IMG/VR virus record: IMGVR_UViG_3300047276_000426
Span: 1 to 28,287 of that record
Reading direction: 5' to 3' (one strand)
Length of the DNA stretch: 28,287 nucleotides
Origin: a virus
In this document: in pieces, positions 1 to 7,801 of the stretch
How positions within the stretch are numbered: the first letter of the stretch is position 1
How the letters are laid out: the number at the start of each line of letters is the position of its first letter
Translations under genes and position numbers: made by a program
The notes under the pieces: generated by a model
Database searches by the model: none
What the model was told of the DNA's origin: nothing
Seen by the model: the letters and a program-made list of their open reading frames with translations, nothing else

Positions 1-11
1 GTGTTAAAAAA

Positions 12-43
12 CTTGATAAATGGTTGAAACAGTTGTATCTTTG
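12..43 (+). promoter_or_regulatory. Bacteroidota-type promoter for the leftward plus-strand genes
   Basis: CTTG at 12-15 is followed after exactly 20 nt by TATCTTTG at 36-43. This matches the Bacteroidota primary-sigma consensus (TTTG, spacer near 20, TAnnTTTG) except for one base in the -33 box. Transcription would start near 49-51. An ATG at position 20 lies inside this promoter, so the first gene more likely begins at the ATG at 77. The inferred 25-30 nt leader is A-rich, as is usual in this phylum. Confidence 0.65.
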
Positions 44-76
44 GATCATCAATTAACAATCAAAAATACTTCAACA

Positions 77-343
77 ATGACAAACGCAACTTTCAACAAC
101 AACGGAGAAACGGTATCTCTTACTGGAAAAGTAAACGGAACTCGCATTGAAGCCGTTTATTCCAACGGCCAAAAAGGCTGGGAACACTACGCCGACATCC
201 TGACCGCTACCGGCCCCCTTTTCACAGCCGTTGCGGCTGATGACGAAAAAGACGGCGGTTTTGATTGCATGCTCACCGATGAGGTGTATGACAGCCTTAC
301 GCAGGCGGTTGACCACTTCCGGGTAATTTGCGCTGAAGCTTAA
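77..343 (+). CDS. Unknown small protein, 88 aa
   Basis: The gene is not recognised. It encodes a small acidic protein with no signal peptide or membrane segment. Its N-terminal half looks beta-rich (alternating polar and hydrophobic residues, NGETVSLTGKVNGTRIEAVY), followed by a Gly-Trp-Glu-His stretch and an acidic turn (DDEKDGG). An in-frame ATG at 20 would add 19 residues, but that codon lies within the promoter at 12-43. The ATG at 77, preceded by an A-rich leader, is therefore preferred. It is the first gene of a two-gene plus-strand unit (6-nt gap to the next ORF) closed by the terminator at 562-596. This unit converges on the late minus-strand operon, so an early or regulatory role is conceivable but nothing in the sequence proves it. 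Confidence 0.7.
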   Translation: MTNATFNNNGETVSLTGKVNGTRIEAVYSNGQKGWEHYADILTATGPLFTAVAADDEKDGGFDCMLTDEVYDSLTQAVDHFRVICAEA

Positions 344-349
344 TTACGC

Positions 350-544
350 ATGACAACCCTTTACACATACATAGTTCGCCGAGGTGCAAATCTAAGTGAA
401 AATATACTTGTAAGGGTAGCAGGAAAAAGGCGGGCATTAAAAGCCGCTGGACTTCCTGTTACCCTAAAAAAAGCATCCTCTGCCGAATCAAGATGGGGCA
501 AAAAAGTAAGTATTGAGGAAGCAAAAGCGATGCTTGAAGCATAA
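350..544 (+). CDS. Unknown small basic protein, 64 aa
   Basis: A short basic protein that is not recognised. Many Lys and Arg residues lie between residues 10 and 52 (RRGANL, GKRRALKAAG, KKASS, WGKKVS), followed by a C-terminal helix (SIEEAKAMLEA). No cysteines or membrane segments are present. It starts 6 nt after the previous stop and ends about 18 nt before a strong rho-independent terminator, so it is the last gene of the short plus-strand operon. The basic surface would suit nucleic-acid binding, but this is only an inference from composition. Confidence 0.65.
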   Translation: MTTLYTYIVRRGANLSENILVRVAGKRRALKAAGLPVTLKKASSAESRWGKKVSIEEAKAMLEA

Positions 545-561
545 CCATAGATCACCACACA

Positions 562-596
562 CAGCCTCGGCCCTTTGGTCGGGGCTGTTTTATTTG
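562..596 (+). terminator. Rho-independent terminator, plus-strand operon
   Basis: An 11-bp stem (562-572 with 577-587, two G-U pairs) has a 4-nt loop (CTTT) and is followed by TTTTATTT. It lies 18 nt after the stop at 544. It overlaps the 3' end of the convergent minus-strand gene that stops at 590. On the minus strand the hairpin lacks a following T-run, so it probably works best for plus-strand transcripts. Confidence 0.85.
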
Positions 597-1024
597 TGCC
601 CGTATAGCCCGCTATACGCCGCATGAAAGCCCGCTGAGCGCACAAGTCCGCCCGCCACGAACTCAGCCGGGTACGTCCACCACTTGCGCCGCTTCTCAAA
701 TACGCTGATGGTAATAGCCCCGAAAAGAAAGAACCTGCTGCTATTGTATTTGTTTGTCCAGCTTTGGTACGGGTTCCAATAGCCTGGTCGGGCGTTCGGG
801 TGAACGGCCTGAAATTGCGGGTAGTGCCAAACAAGCGTCTCAGATACTCCGTCCAGCGCCCCGGAAAGGAACACGGCCCCGCCCTTAATCAACGCCCTCT
901 CCAATTCGTAGCCGTATTCCTTTTTTTCGGTTTCGTTGCAAATAGGTTGCAGTGACTGTGAAAAGGCCAGCGACGGGAATACCGCCGCCAGCATTAGGAC
1001 AAAGCAACTATCTATTTTCCTCAT
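590..1024 (-). CDS. Exported protein of unknown function, 144 aa
   Basis: This is the last gene of the late minus-strand block. Residues 1-22 look like a Sec signal peptide (Lys/Arg start, hydrophobic LMLAAVFPSLAF, Ser-Gln at the likely cleavage site). The body has a Gly/Ala-rich hydrophobic helix (ALIKGGAVFLSGALDG, about residues 44-59) and then an aromatic stretch with HPNARPGYWNPYQSW and TNKY, about residues 75-92. Another hydrophobic segment (RFFLFGAITISVF) follows. Proteins with the motif pattern GAxDG...HPxAxxxxWNPxxSWxNKY occur as unnamed proteins in Bacteroidota phages; this is recalled, not searched. ATGA overlaps couple it to the upstream gene. It might be a membrane-associated late protein, but no function is assigned. 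Confidence 0.75.
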   Translation of the reverse strand: MRKIDSCFVLMLAAVFPSLAFSQSLQPICNETEKKEYGYELERALIKGGAVFLSGALDGVSETLVWHYPQFQAVHPNARPGYWNPYQSWTNKYNSSRFFLFGAITISVFEKRRKWWTYPAEFVAGGLVRSAGFHAAYSGLYGHK

Positions 1025-1392
1025 TTCTTTTCCGGTATTTCAACGGGCTTTTCCGGCCCGATCTGTACGACATTGAACACTGCCAGCGCCCTGTATTTTG
1101 CCGGGAGGTAAGCAGGCTGCGGCACATACTTTCTAACATCAGCAATATTCGGCTTTGTCGGGAATTGCAACTGATGCAGCACAGGCCCGTACACATCAGG
1201 CGAAGACGTGCTTTGCCATGCCACTTGAAAAGACCATACAGGCCAAACAGCCTGCGTTTCAAGTTTTGCGCCGTAGGCCTGCTCCGTTTCTGCATCTACC
1301 TTGCCGGATTGAAACCCGCCGATAAAGAAGGTGACGGCAGCGCCGATCAGAATGAGGATCGCGCCGATGGTGATTTCCTTTTTCATATTCAT
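1021..1392 (-). CDS. Single-pass membrane protein of unknown function, 123 aa
   Basis: A short positively charged N-terminus (MNMKKE) is followed by one strong hydrophobic segment at about residues 7-26 (ITIGAILILIGAAVTFFIGG) and then a soluble domain of about 95 residues with several Trp and Tyr. This is a type II-like or anchored topology. Two start codons are possible two residues apart (1392 and 1386). The gene starts immediately after the stop of the upstream gene and overlaps the next gene by 4 nt (ATGA), so translation is probably coupled. Its position at the end of the structural block, beside other exported proteins, would fit a lysis or surface role, but no holin or spanin signature is clear. 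Confidence 0.7.
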   Translation of the reverse strand: MNMKKEITIGAILILIGAAVTFFIGGFQSGKVDAETEQAYGAKLETQAVWPVWSFQVAWQSTSSPDVYGPVLHQLQFPTKPNIADVRKYVPQPAYLPAKYRALAVFNVVQIGPEKPVEIPEKK

Positions 1393-2046
1393 TTATTTGT
1401 TTCGTGATTGAATTTGAGCATCTACTTTGCGTAGGATGTACCGACCGGAGGCGTCAATCCAGCGCTTTGCCGCCGCGTCAAAGAACAAATCTACGACAAT
1501 GCTTTGATCTGCCGTCTGCGTTGCAGTGCCGTCGTATCTGCGTATCCGCACCCAATTTCGCGTCACTACATCAAATACAAAATTGGTACCGCCTTGTTTG
1601 TAGCGAAGCGCACCGCTGGCCAGCCTGATAACCTCCACCGCAATCGGAGCGCTGCCGTTGACGCGCATAGTGTACTCGCTTAGGAACTCATCACCAAGCA
1701 AGTCACCGAGCGCCGTGTAATAATTCTTCCCGATCAATAGCGTAAGGCTTTGCCCGGCCTCCGTTATCCGCTTGCGCTGCTGATTCAACTTTGTGGCCTG
1801 TACGCTTGCCTCTGCGTACTGTGTGAGAGCCGGAAAGAGCGCCCCGATCACGGCGTTAACCACCGTCGCCGTATCACTGCCGATTGGCGTTTGGTCGCTT
1901 ACGATGCGGCCACTTTCGTAGGTCGTTTGCGTGACCTGCCAGAACACGCCGGAGCGGTTTTCAATATACGACGTGTCGCTTGACACCGCGTCTTGTGCGC
2001 TGATGAGCGCCGGTAGTAAGAGGAAAAGAAAAATGAGGTATTTCAT
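1393..2046 (-). CDS. Secreted protein of unknown function, 217 aa
   Basis: A clear Sec signal peptide is present (MKYLIFLFLLLPALISAQ, cleavage probably after Ala17, leaving Gln). The mature part has a helical, Gln/Ala-rich stretch at about residues 64-105 (TQYAEASVQATKLNQQRKR), which may be coiled coil. A beta-rich C-terminal half follows, with several Arg/Trp/Tyr strands (NWVRIRRYDG, AAKRWIDASGRY). The leader resembles that of the neighbouring fibre-like protein (MKHILFLLLFLPVLAYAQ). The gap to that gene is 18 nt and there is no gap to the next gene. The product is probably periplasmic or surface exposed. The family is not recognised. Confidence 0.75.
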   Translation of the reverse strand: MKYLIFLFLLLPALISAQDAVSSDTSYIENRSGVFWQVTQTTYESGRIVSDQTPIGSDTATVVNAVIGALFPALTQYAEASVQATKLNQQRKRITEAGQSLTLLIGKNYYTALGDLLGDEFLSEYTMRVNGSAPIAVEVIRLASGALRYKQGGTNFVFDVVTRNWVRIRRYDGTATQTADQSIVVDLFFDAAAKRWIDASGRYILRKVDAQIQSRNK

Positions 2047-2064
2047 AACAATTTATTTTCAAGG

Positions 2065-4050
2065 TTAATAAATTCTTTCGATGATAAAGCCGTAACGGTG
2101 CATTGTCGTTGTGCTGTTTCCGCTCACCGTTGCAATCCGTAAATCAAACGTGTCGTTGGTGCTGCCGGATGTTGTTGTCGCCGGGAGGGATATGCTGTAA
2201 TAATTGCCCGCCACACAACTAACCCGCATGGATGTTGCGCCAATCTCTGTTCCCTCCTTATACATACTCACATAATAGTCTCCATCGTCGGCGACACTGA
2301 ACGATATACTCCCTTCCACGCGCAAGAGCGCTCCGCCCGCGCCGGTGTAGTTTATGGTGCTGCCTGATACGCTAAAGTCGCTACCCACCACAGATGCCGC
2401 AGCACTGCCGGGCGTGTCGTTGTCCGGCCTTTCGGCTGTTGTCCAAAAGAAGGTACTGCCGCCAGAGATGGTGATGTGGGTGAGCGAATAGGTACGGGAA
2501 TAAGTAGCCGTGCCGCCGGATTGAGATAATGCAAGGCCGCTGCCCGCTGCGAATATTACATCCGTTCCTGTGTCGCTCGTAAGTGTGACGGGTGAAGATG
2601 CGCCGGAGAATGCAAGGTTTGTTGTGCCGGCTCCACCCGTTGCCGAAAGCGTACCTGCAGACAATGATAGCCCGGAACCTACTGTAATGCTTCCGAGGTC
2701 GCCGTCAGCGTCCGCGCCTACAATGCGCGTCGGCGTGTCGGTTGTGAGGTCGGTAATGCGGGCTTCGCCCGTGACGTGGAGGGTGCGGGCGGGGCTTAAG
2801 TTTTGTATTCCAACACTACCGGACGGATTGATATACAAGTCAGGTGGGTCGGCGAATGTCCCGATGGTGTAGAATCTAAGGTCGCCAGTTGTTGAAGTTA
2901 CTTGTTGCGATGATATAAGCGCTAATGCCTGCGAAGCATTTCCAAACGAAATCGTCTTATAAGCGCCGTTCCCTGAAGTATTTGTAAGGCCAAGCAAACT
3001 GGCGTTATTTTTCCAAGGCAAACCAGCCGATTCAGCCATTGTGAAGTTAGAAATAGCCCAAGTTGGCGTTGTGCCTCCCACATTAAGTCGGGAAGGAATG
3101 AATAAATGCCCAGTACCCGACGTGAATGTAAAACCTGCAATATCTGTAAGCCTGCCGTTGGCGTCGGCAAATGGCACTCTTGTCGCTGTTCCTAACCCCG
3201 TCGCACTTGCACTCTTCGCCGGCACCTCCCAAGCAGAAGCCCCGTAGTACTCCATCGTGCCCGACGTGGTATTGTACCGCGTCATTCCGGCCAACGGCGT
3301 TCCCGGCCTTTGCGCCGTCGTGCCGTTCGGGAGCCGGAAAGATGCCGTACCACCCACTGCTACATTTGTGCCGTCGTCCGTGATTAGCGAGTTTCCAAGC
3401 GCCGTGCTGGAAGTCCACTTCGGCAGGGTGTTTGTTGTTCCGGTTCCCGTGACCGTTCCACCTCCGCCCGCAATGCTGCTCACGTCCCGGTAATACACCT
3501 GCCCAGTGAGGCTGTCGAGCATCATTACCCGGTTAAGGGCGTTGTTTTTCGACACTTGCTGTATGCGCGTATCTGCTGCGTTCATGCGGATGCGGTCGGC
3601 AGTGATCGTAATAGTGTCGCTGTTTTCAATTTGTAACAGCCCCGGCGTTTGCGCAATCAGGTCTGTTGCGCTTGACGCGAGGGTAAAACCGTCTGTGGCG
3701 GCGCTTTGCTGAAAGGTAGGGTATGTGCCGCCGTCCGCAATTGTCAGGGTACGCGTTGAAAGATTATGTACCCGGTTGCCGGTGAACGTCAGGTTGTTTG
3801 TTGCGAAGTTGCCCCCGGTGTACTCGTTCCACATTCCTGCGTCGTAGTAGTACAGCTTCACAGCCACTGTGTCAAAGGCAAGCCAGGCATTGTTGATGCT
3901 CGAAGGCGTCCAAGATGGGGGGGCTGCTGTGCGCACCACAAGCCCGTCCGCTGTGGTCTGGTTGCCAAGTCGTATTTTGTTCGGGTTGGCCGGGAATTGA
4001 GCATAGGCCAAAACCGGCAGGAAAAGAAGGAGAAAAAGTATGTGTTTCAT
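2065..4050 (-). CDS. Fibre-like protein with signal peptide, 661 aa
   Basis: This is a long Gly/Ser/Thr-rich beta protein of the kind used for phage tail or head fibres. Residues 1-17 form a signal peptide (AYA|Q). Around residues 200-235 is the fibre-type segment GTTNTLPKWTSST...GNSLITDDG. Around residues 390-450 is an ARTLHVTGEARI...GADADGDLG segment, typical of tail proteins from Bacteroidota phages. The last 110 or so residues look like a beta jelly roll (C1q/TNF-like) ending IIERIY, which would be a receptor-binding tip. The frame is open further upstream, but the ATG at 4050 is chosen because it overlaps the preceding stop and begins the leader. No S74 chaperone domain was recognised. 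A cell-surface adhesin role is an alternative, because an exported fibre is odd for a virion protein. Confidence 0.75.
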   Translation of the reverse strand: MKHILFLLLFLPVLAYAQFPANPNKIRLGNQTTADGLVVRTAAPPSWTPSSINNAWLAFDTVAVKLYYYDAGMWNEYTGGNFATNNLTFTGNRVHNLSTRTLTIADGGTYPTFQQSAATDGFTLASSATDLIAQTPGLLQIENSDTITITADRIRMNAADTRIQQVSKNNALNRVMMLDSLTGQVYYRDVSSIAGGGGTVTGTGTTNTLPKWTSSTALGNSLITDDGTNVAVGGTASFRLPNGTTAQRPGTPLAGMTRYNTTSGTMEYYGASAWEVPAKSASATGLGTATRVPFADANGRLTDIAGFTFTSGTGHLFIPSRLNVGGTTPTWAISNFTMAESAGLPWKNNASLLGLTNTSGNGAYKTISFGNASQALALISSQQVTSTTGDLRFYTIGTFADPPDLYINPSGSVGIQNLSPARTLHVTGEARITDLTTDTPTRIVGADADGDLGSITVGSGLSLSAGTLSATGGAGTTNLAFSGASSPVTLTSDTGTDVIFAAGSGLALSQSGGTATYSRTYSLTHITISGGSTFFWTTAERPDNDTPGSAAASVVGSDFSVSGSTINYTGAGGALLRVEGSISFSVADDGDYYVSMYKEGTEIGATSMRVSCVAGNYYSISLPATTTSGSTNDTFDLRIATVSGNSTTTMHRYGFIIERIY

Positions 4051-4577
4051 AGTACTACTCCAAATGTGTTGTAAAAATCTGTCGTTTCTTCTGGGCAGTC
4101 CCCGTCCGGGCAGCCTGCCGCTGATGATGAAAAGCCTGTAAGGGAGGCCGCACAAGTGCAAAGCCAGTCTTTCATTCGCTTTGCGCCTACTTCAAGGCGC
4201 GTTTTTAGGGTGTCTTGGTAGAACTTAAGCCCCTCAATACCTGCGTTGCTGCCGTATTCGTTGTTGTGCAGGTACAGGCCATTGCTGCCGGCCTGAATGA
4301 CCATGAAAGGCGCGGCCTCGTAAAGCGAGGCGTTAGCGCATAGGCTTTTAAGGTGCGTTGTCCAAAGCGATTGATACGCTGTCGTTGTGAATGCAGTGGA
4401 CGTACCTTTTTCTGCCGTCAGCACGTCGTAGAAGTCTTGCGTGAGGGTAGGAATTACCCAGCGATACTCCGCCGTATCGGTGTGCGGCGCTATCAACGCC
4501 TGATCGAGGCGAATATCCGCCGGCGTAGGCCGTGCCAAACCGCCCTGTACTACCTCACTCGCTTGTATCAGTGCCAT
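4047..4577 (-). CDS. DUF6712-like head-tail connector candidate, 176 aa
   Basis: The sequence matches the remembered pattern of DUF6712 proteins from Bacteroidota phages: an N-terminus of the form MALIQxSEV...RPTPADxRLDxALIAPHxxxAEYRWxxP, a central AYQSLWTTHLKSLCANASLYEAAPF segment, SNGLYLHNNEYGSN, and a Cys-containing C-terminal tail (CTCAAS, CPDGDCPE) ending in NTFGVVL. In those phages the gene lies by the portal and is thought to be a head-completion or connector protein. Here it overlaps the portal stop by 23 nt and the fibre gene start by 4 nt, which fits a neck role. The assignment rests on pattern memory and position, not on a search. Confidence 0.65.
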   Translation of the reverse strand: MALIQASEVVQGGLARPTPADIRLDQALIAPHTDTAEYRWVIPTLTQDFYDVLTAEKGTSTAFTTTAYQSLWTTHLKSLCANASLYEAAPFMVIQAGSNGLYLHNNEYGSNAGIEGLKFYQDTLKTRLEVGAKRMKDWLCTCAASLTGFSSSAAGCPDGDCPEETTDFYNTFGVVL

Positions 4578-5994
4578 TGTCGTCGGTATTTTGTGCGGTT
4601 TGCTGCTCTATTTCTGCCGGCCCATAGCCCAAAACCTCCCGTTTTTCGTCTGTTGTCAGGGCGTTTTCAATGCTGATTTCCCCCATAAACGACACGGGCA
4701 AGCTGTTGGAAATGCCAAACTGCAAGCCCGCCGGGATGGGCGCTCCCGCTTCGCTGCTCACTTTCAGGTAGGGATTGATTACCCGGCTCAACAGCACGTT
4801 TTGCCGCTGCTTAATGACCGTGTTTTGCAGGTACTCCATTTCCTGCCTTATCTGCTGGTTAGTTCCGAGTTGCCCCTCGGTAGCAAAACCGGCAAGGGAT
4901 TTGCTCCAACGGTTTGCCACAACGATAGCCGATGCTGCAAGGGTTTGCAAGTCCATGAACTCCCCGTCTTGCATCACCGTCATAGGAACCCAATTAGCCT
5001 TTAGCTTTTCATCTCGCACAACCTGCATAAATATTTCGTGGTTGTTACCCGTGCCTGTGAATTTCTTTTCAATCGCAGCGAGCATCTTCGTTGCCTCTTG
5101 CGTGGACATAGAACCAAAGAACTGCAAAAAGCCGGACGGCATAAATCCGTTCTCAAATTTCGATGTGTTGAGACGTTGGATGCGGTACTCTATTTCCGCC
5201 CACATCTTAGCTCCGATCCACTCAGGCAGGCCAAAGTAAAAGTAGCCCGCAGCGTACTGCTTGACGTGGACAATGGAGCGTTTTAGGCCGTCTATCGGCT
5301 CGCTAAATTCCGGGTACATAGGCACTTCCCGGAATCCTTTGTCTGCGTACTGTATCCCCTCAGACGCGAGCGGCACCTCTTCCCAATTGTCATAAATGCC
5401 AACAGACCGGATAACCCGATCATCCCCGGCTCGCTTCAATCCGATCATGTAAATGGGCACATGGTACAAATAGCAAAATCCTGCACCCTGCACCAACTCA
5501 GCGAAGCAATTGCCGAAGGCATCGTAATCAAAAGCAAGCATCCCAAGCACCTCTTGCAAGGTGTGCCCGTGCATGTTCACTTTTTCTATGTAATCCTCCA
5601 CGGCGTTTAGCTCAGTCGGTTGCAATGTCGCCTCTGCTGCCTTGTTCGTTGTCAGCATCGAATTGCTCCGCCCTGTCATCGGAATGAATCCATCCCCAAC
5701 AACCATATTTGTTTTATCGTTGATGATCCGGCGAAGGGTCGGCGAATTGTTGACAACTGCAATCAGTGACTTCAGGAAAGTATCGTTTTGATCGAAGAAA
5801 CGAACCCATTTATTCCCCCCCATCTCCAGACGTTCCCGTGTGGGTTCGTTGAAGATGTCGGGTGCAATGAGGTGCGTCATCGGGTCTGCTCCGATGGTCA
5901 CAGATGAGGACGCAAGAATAGATTTTTTAGGCCCCCGCCTTGTTGGTTGGTTTGGCTTTGGATTTGCCTTCGGTGGAATCTTCGCTTGGCTCAT
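4555..5994 (-). CDS. Phage portal protein, 479 aa
   Basis: The portal forms the dodecameric ring at the capsid vertex through which DNA is packaged. Its length and layout fit. A basic, Pro-rich N-terminus (residues 1-25) is followed by an early helical region (SLIAVVNNSPTLRRIINDKTNMVVGDGF) and a wing/stem core. The core includes YDAFGNCFAELVQ, the YHVPIYMIGLKR strand, and the long LAASAIVVANRWSKSLAG...QLGTNQQIRQEMEYLQNTVIKQ helices near residues 355-405. An acidic C-terminus ends the protein. It lies after the capsid and tail-tube candidates rather than after the terminase. The start at 5994 overlaps the previous gene by 68 nt; a later ATG at 5880 would remove the overlap but would discard a plausible Lys-rich N-terminus. 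Confidence 0.85.
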   Translation of the reverse strand: MSQAKIPPKANPKPNQPTRRGPKKSILASSSVTIGADPMTHLIAPDIFNEPTRERLEMGGNKWVRFFDQNDTFLKSLIAVVNNSPTLRRIINDKTNMVVGDGFIPMTGRSNSMLTTNKAAEATLQPTELNAVEDYIEKVNMHGHTLQEVLGMLAFDYDAFGNCFAELVQGAGFCYLYHVPIYMIGLKRAGDDRVIRSVGIYDNWEEVPLASEGIQYADKGFREVPMYPEFSEPIDGLKRSIVHVKQYAAGYFYFGLPEWIGAKMWAEIEYRIQRLNTSKFENGFMPSGFLQFFGSMSTQEATKMLAAIEKKFTGTGNNHEIFMQVVRDEKLKANWVPMTVMQDGEFMDLQTLAASAIVVANRWSKSLAGFATEGQLGTNQQIRQEMEYLQNTVIKQRQNVLLSRVINPYLKVSSEAGAPIPAGLQFGISNSLPVSFMGEISIENALTTDEKREVLGYGPAEIEQQTAQNTDDNGTDTSE

Positions 5995-6223
5995 TGTAGG
6001 CAGGGAGTTTGGGAAGTGGTGCGCCGGGCGCGTTATCTATTTTCGGAGCGCGGTACACGGGCAAGGCCGTAGGGTCAACATACCGGAGCGCGGAGGCGCG
6101 GTCAATCAATAACCACGCTGCCAATTGTTCCGGCGTCATGTCAACAACAGGGAGGCGAACGAATCCGCCTCCCGTTGGGTCTTGTCCTACATATACCGCA
6201 CCTTTGGCAAGGCTGGTAAACAT
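5927..6223 (-). CDS. Unknown protein in head module, 98 aa
   Basis: The gene is not recognised. The first 55 residues look folded (FTSLAKGAVYVGQDPTGGGFVRLPVVDMTPEQLAAWLLIDRASALRYV), with a helix beginning TPEQLAAWLL. The last 40 residues are Pro/Lys/Ser-rich and probably disordered. It lies 5 nt after the tail-tube candidate and overlaps the portal by 68 nt in another frame. That overlap is long, but both frames there encode low-complexity, basic, Pro-rich sequence, so both could be real. A small connector or accessory virion protein is possible from position only. Confidence 0.65.
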   Translation of the reverse strand: MFTSLAKGAVYVGQDPTGGGFVRLPVVDMTPEQLAAWLLIDRASALRYVDPTALPVYRAPKIDNAPGAPLPKLPAYNEPSEDSTEGKSKAKPTNKAGA

Positions 6224-6228
6224 AGCAG

Positions 6229-6774
6229 TTAGATTAACGCCGCCATGACCGTTGCTCCATCGATGAGAAGCTGCGCCGGTTCATTGGTACGGCAGGTGAT
6301 GGTAATAGTCGTTTGGTTCGGGTCGGTCAATGCCGTACCGGAATCACTTTCGGCAGTTGCAAGGCGTGCGGGCAATTTCTTACCTCCTACCATGACATGG
6401 CCCCAAACCCAATAGCGCCCCGTGTTTTCAACGTGAACTGCTACAAGGCCACAGGCTTGCCCTGCAAGGTCGGCAATGATCTCGCGGTCTGACTGCGAAC
6501 GGCATGTCCAGATACCCGTGAAGTTCTGTTCTACCGAGGTAGCCAGCGTGTCAAGGTCTTGCGTTGTGGTCTCTGTGAAATTGGCCGAAAAGTCGCGGAA
6601 GTCAAACTCGTAGAAGTTGGCAGCGGTCGAAGTCATCGTGATAGCCGAAGCCCCCGCGCTTGAAGTCGTCACACTGCTTACCTCGTTGGCATTGGCAAGG
6701 TACAGTTTACCTGCACCGCCGGAACAAGTCCCATCGGTGCAAGCTACCGTCCTGCCAGAAGAAATATTACTCAT
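6229..6774 (-). CDS. Structural protein, tail-tube candidate, 181 aa
   Basis: This is a Thr/Ser-rich, predominantly beta protein with four Cys in the first 105 residues. The order of features is: a Gly/Ser-rich N-terminus with two Cys (ACTDGTCSGG); a strand pattern KLYLANANEVSSVT; FYEFDFRDFSANFTETTTQDLDT, about residues 54-75; a helix DREIIADLAGQACGLVAVHVE; YWVWGHVMVGGKK; and a terminal beta strand TTITITCRTNEPAQLL. The arrangement of a YEFxFxxxxANFxE strand, a long VEQ strand and a short helix before GLVAVH resembles unnamed proteins of Bacteroidota siphophages that are often taken to be tail-tube or major tail proteins. It sits directly downstream of the major capsid gene (24-nt gap). Function is inferred. 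Confidence 0.6.
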   Translation of the reverse strand: MSNISSGRTVACTDGTCSGGAGKLYLANANEVSSVTTSSAGASAITMTSTAANFYEFDFRDFSANFTETTTQDLDTLATSVEQNFTGIWTCRSQSDREIIADLAGQACGLVAVHVENTGRYWVWGHVMVGGKKLPARLATAESDSGTALTDPNQTTITITCRTNEPAQLLIDGATVMAALI

Positions 6775-6798
6775 ATTCGTGGCATTTTTGGAGGTGAA

Positions 6799-7782
6799 TT
6801 AATACCCCACGCTGATAAGCGAGTGGTGAATGTAGTTCACACCGAGTTTGAAGCGGCTCTTGGTGTACACCTTTTCGTCCTTCTCGTCGTACCACGTCGT
6901 CAGCTCTGTTGCCGGGTTAGTCACGTCGGTAGCGATGACCTTGTTGAGCGGTGTAGTGTACTCCACATAATGCGGCTTGGTAACGCCCAGGTTGGAGAGT
7001 GTTTCATCCCAACGCCATTGCGGAATTACCGGAATACCCCTGAACGTCAACTGCTCAACGCCATCAATGAGCCGGAGTAGGCCATAATCACCACCGCCGC
7101 CCTCTTCCACGTCCTCACGGTAGGCCGTGTACACGCTGCCGGTCACGTTGATGACCTTCTGATTCATCGGAAGGCCCTTGAGCTGCAAAGGAGCCTGATC
7201 GTACACGGCTCGGAGGATCTCGATGCCGGCACCGGCGGCAATATCCGAACCGCTACCCGTGTCGGTACGCGGAACCAGTGCACCGGCAACAAGTGCCGGG
7301 TAATGCACCGTCCACAGACCGTCAACAAGGTCATAGTTCGGGTTTTCGCTTGCGGTGTCACCGAAATAGCCGAGGCGCTCTACATCCAAGCGGATAGCCT
7401 GCTGCACGCGCTGCGTAACGATCTCCTGCATCAGTGTGCCGGTCAGGTCAGGAAGGCGAACGCCGCGATTGAGAAGTTCCTCGAAAACGGTGTCCTCGAA
7501 TTCATCCCAGCACATTTCCAAATCTACTTTGGCCTTTTCCACGTCGATGTACCGGTCATAGATTTTGACCTCTCCGATGGGATTGAACCCACAGCCCGCG
7601 TACTTGCGGACAATGTTTTCAAGGGCTTGCACAAAAGCCATTTTCTTTTTCGTCGTCACATTGGGCATTACCCGCCACTGCGAGCGCAGGGAATCATCGA
7701 AAAAGACAGGCTCCAAGAATATTTGATTGGCCTCATCTCCGGTAAACTGTACCTGAAATTGGCTCTGTTCAGTCATTGGCAT
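6799..7782 (-). CDS. Major capsid protein, 327 aa
   Basis: Position, size and composition identify the shell protein. It follows a ClpP-type prohead protease and a decoration candidate. It has the mixed alpha/beta composition of capsid proteins in Bacteroidota phages, including an N-terminal stretch with TKKKMAFVQALENIVRKYAGC, a middle helix GTLMQEIVTQRVQQAIRLDVERL followed by YFGD, and a C-terminal segment with GIPVIPQWRWDETL, HYVEYTTPLNKVIAT and ATELTTWYDEKDEKVYTKSRFKLGVNY. The last is the usual capsid end pattern in which a Trp/Tyr strand precedes VxxxSRFKxGV. An HK97-type fold is assumed from the associated protease, not shown. Two starts two residues apart are possible (7782 and 7776). 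Confidence 0.8.
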   Translation of the reverse strand: MPMTEQSQFQVQFTGDEANQIFLEPVFFDDSLRSQWRVMPNVTTKKKMAFVQALENIVRKYAGCGFNPIGEVKIYDRYIDVEKAKVDLEMCWDEFEDTVFEELLNRGVRLPDLTGTLMQEIVTQRVQQAIRLDVERLGYFGDTASENPNYDLVDGLWTVHYPALVAGALVPRTDTGSGSDIAAGAGIEILRAVYDQAPLQLKGLPMNQKVINVTGSVYTAYREDVEEGGGGDYGLLRLIDGVEQLTFRGIPVIPQWRWDETLSNLGVTKPHYVEYTTPLNKVIATDVTNPATELTTWYDEKDEKVYTKSRFKLGVNYIHHSLISVGY

Positions 7783-7801
7783 AACTTACTGTTTTTTGCG
7801 G

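Noticed and set aside
361-834. 157-codon minus-strand frame across the terminator at 562-596
   Set aside because: Overlaps the plus gene at 350-544 and the exported protein gene; Arg/Ser/Pro-rich, so a shadow frame.
952-1407. 151-codon plus-strand frame
   Set aside because: Antisense to two co-translated genes; no start context and Arg/Cys/His-rich composition.
3916-3922. G7 run in the fibre gene as a second slippery site
   Set aside because: The reading frame stays intact on both sides and the alternative frames close soon; an ordinary homopolymer.
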